Source: Chloroflexota bacterium (GTDB lineage: Bacteria; Chloroflexota; Chloroflexia; Chloroflexales; Roseiflexaceae). Taken from it: a DNA stretch of 64,000 nt. The notes under the pieces are model-generated. The model saw nothing but the letters and a program-made list of their open reading frames with translations. It did no database searches and had not been told where the DNA came from. The stretch lies in NCBI GenBank assembly GCA_013388755.1, contig JACAEQ010000060.1:1-64000 (forward strand), written 5' to 3'. A program made the position numbers and the translations under genes. Shown in pieces: positions 60,030 through 64,000 of the stretch. Position 1 is the first letter of the stretch; every line of letters starts with the position of its first letter.

Positions 60030-61109
60030 ATGCGCTCCAGGCGTGTGTCGCACCAGAAGGTAACGATCAGCCAGATCGCGAAAGAGGCGGGCGTCTCAAA
60101 GACTGCCGTCTCGTTTGCCTTCAATGATCCCTCGCAACTCTCTCCAGCAACGGCCAGTCATATCCGCGCGATTGCCGAGCGCCTGGGATATTCGCCCGAC
60201 CCGATCGCGCGTAGCATGACCACCCGGCAGACGAACGCACTTGGCGTGCTGCTGCCGCAGGATATTGCCACCACGATGGATAATCCGTTCTTCCCGCAGT
60301 TTTTACGTGGCATCGGCGTCGTCTGTGGTGCGGCGGGCAAGACGCTCATGCTGGTGCCACCGCTCTGGGGTTCGGTCTTGAAAGCCATTCCTCATGCGAC
60401 TGTAGATGGGTTTGTGGTGGTTGGCCTTGAGGTGGATCGGGGCGAAGTACAGCAACTGCGGCGGCGTCACGTGCCATTCGTGATGGTTGACAGCGACGCT
60501 CCCGATGATGTGCCGGCCATTAACGTTGATGATCATTGTGGCGCGCGTGCCGCTATGCTGCACATTCTGGGCCAGGGGCACCGGCGTATTGCCATTGTCT
60601 GCCTGGAGTCGTGGCGGCAACGCTACGAAGAGTATACTGGCACCCTGGCGGCGCGCCTGGCCGGGTATCGTGCCGGCCTTGAGGCGTATGGCCGTAGCCT
60701 GGACGATGGGGATGTGCAGGTGATCGCGGCGTCCGCCAGTCGCGCAGGCGGTGTCGAAGCATTCACACGGCTCTGGAACGACCAGTCGCCCCCCACGGCG
60801 ATCATTACCATGAGCGATATTACGGCGCTGGGGATCCTGGATGCGGCCGCTGCGCGGAGTGTACGCGTTCCGGAACAGCTAGCGGTGGTCGGGTTCGATG
60901 ATTTGCCGGAGGCGGCGCATGCGACTCCGCCGTTGACGACGGTTCGCCAGCCAATCGAGGCTAAAGGCAAGCTGGCGGCGGAACTGCTGGTGCAGGCCCT
61001 GGAGCAGGAGAGTGAGCCGGTGCATCATGTGTTGCGTACCGAATTGATCATACGCGGCTCGACATGCGCCCCGCTACGGTCAGGCCGCGCAAACAACGAA
61101 TCAGCATAG
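60030..61109 (+). CDS. LacI-family transcriptional regulator
   Basis: A 360-residue repressor. The N-terminal helix-turn-helix VTISQIAKEAGVSKTAVSFA is followed by the hinge helix region SPATASHIRAIAERLGYSPD. The periplasmic-binding-protein-like domain (about 70-350) includes LPQDIATTMDNPFFPQFLRG, GQGHRRIAIVCLES and VPEQLAVVGFDDLPEAAHAT, a standard LacI block. The ligand is not predictable; many relatives bind sugars or nucleosides. AGAGG 7 bases before ATG 60030 selects this start over ATG 60009. The divergent M20 hydrolase gene and palindromic operator suggest a local circuit. Confidence 0.9.
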   Translation: MRSRRVSHQKVTISQIAKEAGVSKTAVSFAFNDPSQLSPATASHIRAIAERLGYSPDPIARSMTTRQTNALGVLLPQDIATTMDNPFFPQFLRGIGVVCGAAGKTLMLVPPLWGSVLKAIPHATVDGFVVVGLEVDRGEVQQLRRRHVPFVMVDSDAPDDVPAINVDDHCGARAAMLHILGQGHRRIAIVCLESWRQRYEEYTGTLAARLAGYRAGLEAYGRSLDDGDVQVIAASASRAGGVEAFTRLWNDQSPPTAIITMSDITALGILDAAAARSVRVPEQLAVVGFDDLPEAAHATPPLTTVRQPIEAKGKLAAELLVQALEQESEPVHHVLRTELIIRGSTCAPLRSGRANNESA

Positions 61110-61121
61110 AAAGAGGAGCGT

Positions 61122-61373
61122 ATGTTCGTTCTTGGGGTCCTGGTGGCGCTGGGCTCGGCGGTGGCGTTTGCTGCGCTTGGCCTGGTAACGCTGTTTGGCG
61201 GTGCGCGTTCGACCCGGGAGCAGGTGATCCCTGGTTTTCTCCCTGACCAGCCGGGTGGGGCCGAACGGCTGTTCACCCTTGGTGCGGTGTGGCTGCCGGT
61301 GATTGTTGTGGCGATCTTCGGCGTCTATGCGGCGGTCCGGATCGTTGAGATGGTCATTCAGGCGACGGCGTAG
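61122..61373 (+). CDS. Small two-helix membrane protein of unknown function
   Basis: An 83-residue hydrophobic protein: helix 1 (about 2-27), a short polar loop (RSTREQVIPGFLPDQPGGAE) and helix 2 (about 50-75). I do not recognise the family. AGAGGAGCGT is a good ribosome site, and the gene lies 12 bases after the LacI stop, so co-transcription is likely. It converges on opcA. Confidence 0.6.
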   Translation: MFVLGVLVALGSAVAFAALGLVTLFGGARSTREQVIPGFLPDQPGGAERLFTLGAVWLPVIVVAIFGVYAAVRIVEMVIQATA

Positions 61374-61417
61374 GCAGCTCACGCCGGGCGACACGATGGT
61401 GCGCTTTCCGCTCTACC

Positions 61418-62545
61418 CTACGGCCGTACCCGGGAGTACAGTTCGTTTGCCTGGCGCAGTGCCGCTTCGTAGATCGGATCGCGCCGCGCCAGGCGCAATT
61501 CGTCAATGATGAGCGCGGCATCATCCTGCTCCGGCAGACGCACGGCACGCTCCACCGGTGCAAGGCCATCCACGATCGCGCATGCCGTCAGATGGCCTGG
61601 CATCGTTCCCCGAAAGACGATAAACTGTGCGTCTGGTACAAACAGCGCCACCGATACGATGCCGTCAACGGCTGCGCTCTCAACAGGAAGTATCTCCAGC
61701 CACGTAGTGCCGCCATCCTTCCGCCGCAGCGGAACGGCGTCATCAACGGGGGCATCCGGGCGCCAGTCGAGCCGTGTTCCCAGCCAGCCCGCCAGCAGCA
61801 GCGCAGCCGCGGTTCCGGCAGGTGTCTGCTCAATGATGACTCGCTCAATCTGCGGCAGTCGTTGCAGCGCCGGCGGCGCATCGAACAACTGGGCGATCTG
61901 CTCGCGCCACGGTGTCAACCGTCCCCAGGCCAGGTCGCTGACGGCGACGCCTTCGGTCGCGAAGGCGTGTGCGGCTGCCAGCGCCGCCCCCGCTCCGCCC
62001 ATGTGCGTTGTGTCAAGCACAAGTCGATCGGCAACGCTGCGGAGTTGCGCCAGAAGTTCACCTTCCGGCAGGTGATCAAACGCCCACCACAGAACGACCG
62101 GTACGTCCGGTTCGAGCAGCGCCAGCACAACTCCCGGGATCTGCGCTTCGCCGCCCTGGCGCGCAACGATGGTGATCTGCTCGCCGCAGACCTGTGGCCG
62201 CCCCGGTGCAGGAAGGTGGCAATGCGCCTGCACCCACGCGTCCAGTCGCCCGGATGCCGGCGTGGCGAGTGACGCATCCGTCGCGTGCATTGCCGCGACA
62301 ATCGCTCGATTCGGGCAGGCGGCGGTCAACCGTGCGATGAGCGCTGTTGCCCGGTCAACTGTGGTGCCGGTGGTCAACACCACAAGATTCAGGACGCAGG
62401 CCCGCATCATGGCGGCGCCGCCAGCGTTCTCAGACTCAGCGGCCACGTGCCAGAGCTGCGCCAGTTCATGCTCAATCGTGCGCGCATCAACCGTTGCAAG
62501 GTCCATGGTTGGCGTCGTGGCCGTGTGCGTCACAGGCGTCTCCAC
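61418..62545 (-). CDS. opcA: Glucose-6-phosphate dehydrogenase assembly protein OpcA
   Basis: A 375-residue protein. The pattern [60 protein letters not shown] and [20 protein letters not shown] matches OpcA of cyanobacteria and actinobacteria. OpcA binds glucose-6-phosphate dehydrogenase and promotes its active, redox-regulated form. The GTG at 62545 overlaps the end of zwf by 16 bases; GGAG precedes it. The zwf-opcA pairing supports the call. ATG 62506 is an alternative start. Confidence 0.9.
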   Translation of the reverse strand: METPVTHTATTPTMDLATVDARTIEHELAQLWHVAAESENAGGAAMMRACVLNLVVLTTGTTVDRATALIARLTAACPNRAIVAAMHATDASLATPASGRLDAWVQAHCHLPAPGRPQVCGEQITIVARQGGEAQIPGVVLALLEPDVPVVLWWAFDHLPEGELLAQLRSVADRLVLDTTHMGGAGAALAAAHAFATEGVAVSDLAWGRLTPWREQIAQLFDAPPALQRLPQIERVIIEQTPAGTAAALLLAGWLGTRLDWRPDAPVDDAVPLRRKDGGTTWLEILPVESAAVDGIVSVALFVPDAQFIVFRGTMPGHLTACAIVDGLAPVERAVRLPEQDDAALIIDELRLARRDPIYEAALRQANELYSRVRP

Positions 62546-64000
62546 TTTGCTCCAATGGATGCAATCAGTGCATCAGCGCTTGCCGGCCCCCAGCTTCCCG
62601 CACCATAGTTCGGAAATGGCGGTGGCGCGCTTGCGGCCCAGCCTGCAATAACCGGGTCGAGGAGTGTCCACATCGCTTCGACTTCATCACTGCGCGTGAA
62701 GAGGGTCGAGTCGCCCAGCATGGCGTCCAGCAACAGGCGCTCATAGGCTTCCGGCGACTCAACGCCAAACGAATCGTTATACCGAAAATCCATCATGACC
62801 GGCCGGATGGTATTGGACTGGCCGGGAACCTTTGAGTCGAATCGTAGCGAGATGCCCTCATCAGGCTGGATCTTGATCGCCAGCACATTCGGCTCAATGC
62901 CGCTCAGGGGGCCATGCTCAAACAGCATGAGCGGCGCCATCTTGAACTGGATCGCGATCTCGCTGGCGCGTTTTGGCATCCGTTTCCCGGTACGCAAGAA
63001 GAACGGAACACCGGCCCAGCGCCAGCTCTCAATATAAAGGCGCAACGCCACAAACGTCTCGATGGCCGAGCCGGGGGCAACACCCGGCTCCTCACGGTAT
63101 CCGGGCGCCACAGCGCCGCCTACGGCCCCCGGGCCATACTGGCCGCGCACGGTTGCATGCGCAACATCCGCAGTCGTCAATGGGCGTATTGCGCGCAGCA
63201 CCTTGACCTTCTCATCGCGCACGGCATCGGCGCGATAGCCGACGGGTGGCTCCATCGCGGTCAGCGCGAGGAGTTGCAGCAGGTGGTTCTGCACCATGTC
63301 GCGCAGCGCGCCGGCGCGCTCATAATAGCCACCGCGCCCCTCGACGCCAACACTTTCAGCAACCGTGATCTGCACATGATCGACGTAGCGCCGGTTCCAG
63401 AGTGGCTCGAAAATACCGTTGGCAAAGCGAAACACGAGGATGTTCTGCACCGTTTCCTTGCCGAGATAATGATCGATGCGATAGACCTGTGGTTCGTCAA
63501 ACACCCGGTGAATGGTAGTGTCGAGCGCGCGCGCGCTTGCCAGGTCAGCGCCAAACGGCTTCTCGACAATGATGCGCGTCCAGCCCCCATTCGGCGATCG
63601 GTTGAGCCCGGCAGCGCCGAGCTGGCGCACGATCTCGCCGTACGACTCGGGGGGAGTGGCCAGGTAGAACAGCCGGTTGCCGCCGGTGCCGCGCTCGACA
63701 TCAAGCTGGTCAAGGCGCGCCGCCAGCGCAGCATAGCCGGCAGGATCGTCGAATGGCGCGCGCACATAGAAGCAACCGGCGGCAAAGCCGCTCCACAATT
63801 CAGTATCAAGGCCGGATCGCGAGTAGCGGTGCGCACTCTCCAGCAACGACTGGCGAAAATGGTCGTCGCTCCAGTCACGGCGCGCGAAACCCACGACACT
63901 GAAACCAGGGGGGAGCAGGCGTTCGCGCTGAAGATGATAGAGCGCAGGGATCAGTTTACGATGGGTCAGGTCGCCTGTGGCACCAAAAATGACCACGGTG
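62530..64000 (-). CDS. zwf: Glucose-6-phosphate 1-dehydrogenase (5' end outside the window)
   Basis: At least 489 residues are visible; the frame is open to the right edge, and the first visible residues [20 protein letters not shown] are the NADP-binding start, so only a few N-terminal residues are missing. [20 protein letters not shown] contains the substrate-binding RIDHYLGKE motif with the catalytic histidine region downstream in [16 protein letters not shown]. The C-terminus has [20 protein letters not shown]. It oxidises glucose-6-phosphate to the lactone, making NADPH for the pentose phosphate pathway. opcA overlaps its stop. Confidence 0.94.
   Translation of the reverse strand, partial: TVVIFGATGDLTHRKLIPALYHLQRERLLPPGFSVVGFARRDWSDDHFRQSLLESAHRYSRSGLDTELWSGFAAGCFYVRAPFDDPAGYAALAARLDQLDVERGTGGNRLFYLATPPESYGEIVRQLGAAGLNRSPNGGWTRIIVEKPFGADLASARALDTTIHRVFDEPQVYRIDHYLGKETVQNILVFRFANGIFEPLWNRRYVDHVQITVAESVGVEGRGGYYERAGALRDMVQNHLLQLLALTAMEPPVGYRADAVRDEKVKVLRAIRPLTTADVAHATVRGQYGPGAVGGAVAPGYREEPGVAPGSAIETFVALRLYIESWRWAGVPFFLRTGKRMPKRASEIAIQFKMAPLMLFEHGPLSGIEPNVLAIKIQPDEGISLRFDSKVPGQSNTIRPVMMDFRYNDSFGVESPEAYERLLLDAMLGDSTLFTRSDEVEAMWTLLDPVIAGWAASAPPPFPNYGAGSWGPASADALIASIGAKWRRL

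Noticed and set aside
59651-60124. N-terminal extension of the M20 hydrolase
   Set aside because: Most of it lies upstream of the predicted start of transcription (about 59834) and overlaps the divergent LacI gene; M20 proteins normally begin near MQQDVIACCRDL.

Overview
The window is GC-rich bacterial DNA. Its gene content points to Chloroflexota, probably a phototrophic or closely related Chloroflexia (Roseiflexus/Chloroflexus-like). This is inferred from a CrtL-type lycopene cyclase, a PPOX-class F420/flavin oxidoreductase, DUF507, an Os1348/NHLP-like peptide, tandem glycosyltransferase-39 genes with TPRs, and a soluble-adenylyl-cyclase-like regulator. No rRNA, tRNA, CRISPR array, insertion sequence or phage gene was found.

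Layout. 1-564: intergenic region with a divergent promoter, a 40-bp tandem repeat and interspersed repeats. 565-3084: phosphodiesterase, rhamnose mutarotase, rhamnose isomerase and a PPOX oxidoreductase. 3085-11386: a membrane-bound group-4-like [NiFe] hydrogenase set (large subunit, three antiporter/NuoK/NuoN-like membrane subunits, small subunit, NuoH-like subunit) that runs into an ABC exporter. 11555-13482: an ArsR repressor and a membrane glycosyltransferase. 13570-18119: a giant tandem-cyclase/ATPase/TPR regulator and a small leader-peptide-like protein. 18332-27515 (minus): a hybrid histidine kinase followed by three paralogous GT39/TPR membrane glycosyltransferases.

27811-40108 (plus) reads as an envelope-precursor and polysaccharide block: a glycoside hydrolase and an O-antigen ligase, then phosphohexomutase, a degenerate phosphohexomutase, a membrane-anchored YvcK, an alternative GlmU, a canonical YvcK, an M29 aminopeptidase, lycopene cyclase and DUF507. 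40196-48801: a lytic transglycosylase, a RluA pseudouridine synthase, a beta-lactamase-fold hydrolase, a GT4 glycosyltransferase and a GGDEF/EAL protein. 49000-50957: the AmmeMemoRadiSam pair (radical SAM enzyme and MEMO protein). 51166-52023: hpf with a long leader rich in hairpins. 52044-61373: a deoxyhypusine synthase-like enzyme, a GAF histidine kinase, 2-oxoacid dehydrogenase E1 alpha and beta, a flippase-like membrane protein with a possible AUU start, an M20 hydrolase divergent from a LacI regulator over a palindromic operator, and a small membrane protein. 61418-64000 (minus): zwf-opcA, cut by the window edge.

Most unusual: (i) a compact hydrogenase complex that keeps all Ni- and Fe-S-binding cysteines in its two catalytic subunits but has no ferredoxin-like subunit nearby, and whose antiporter-like subunits appear to have lost key charged residues; (ii) an envelope operon in which two enzymes each sit beside a degenerate paralogue; (iii) a roughly 250-nt hpf leader with five perfect hairpins; (iv) a soluble-adenylyl-cyclase-like protein next to a RiPP-leader-like peptide. 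All assignments come from reading motifs by eye; no database search was run.
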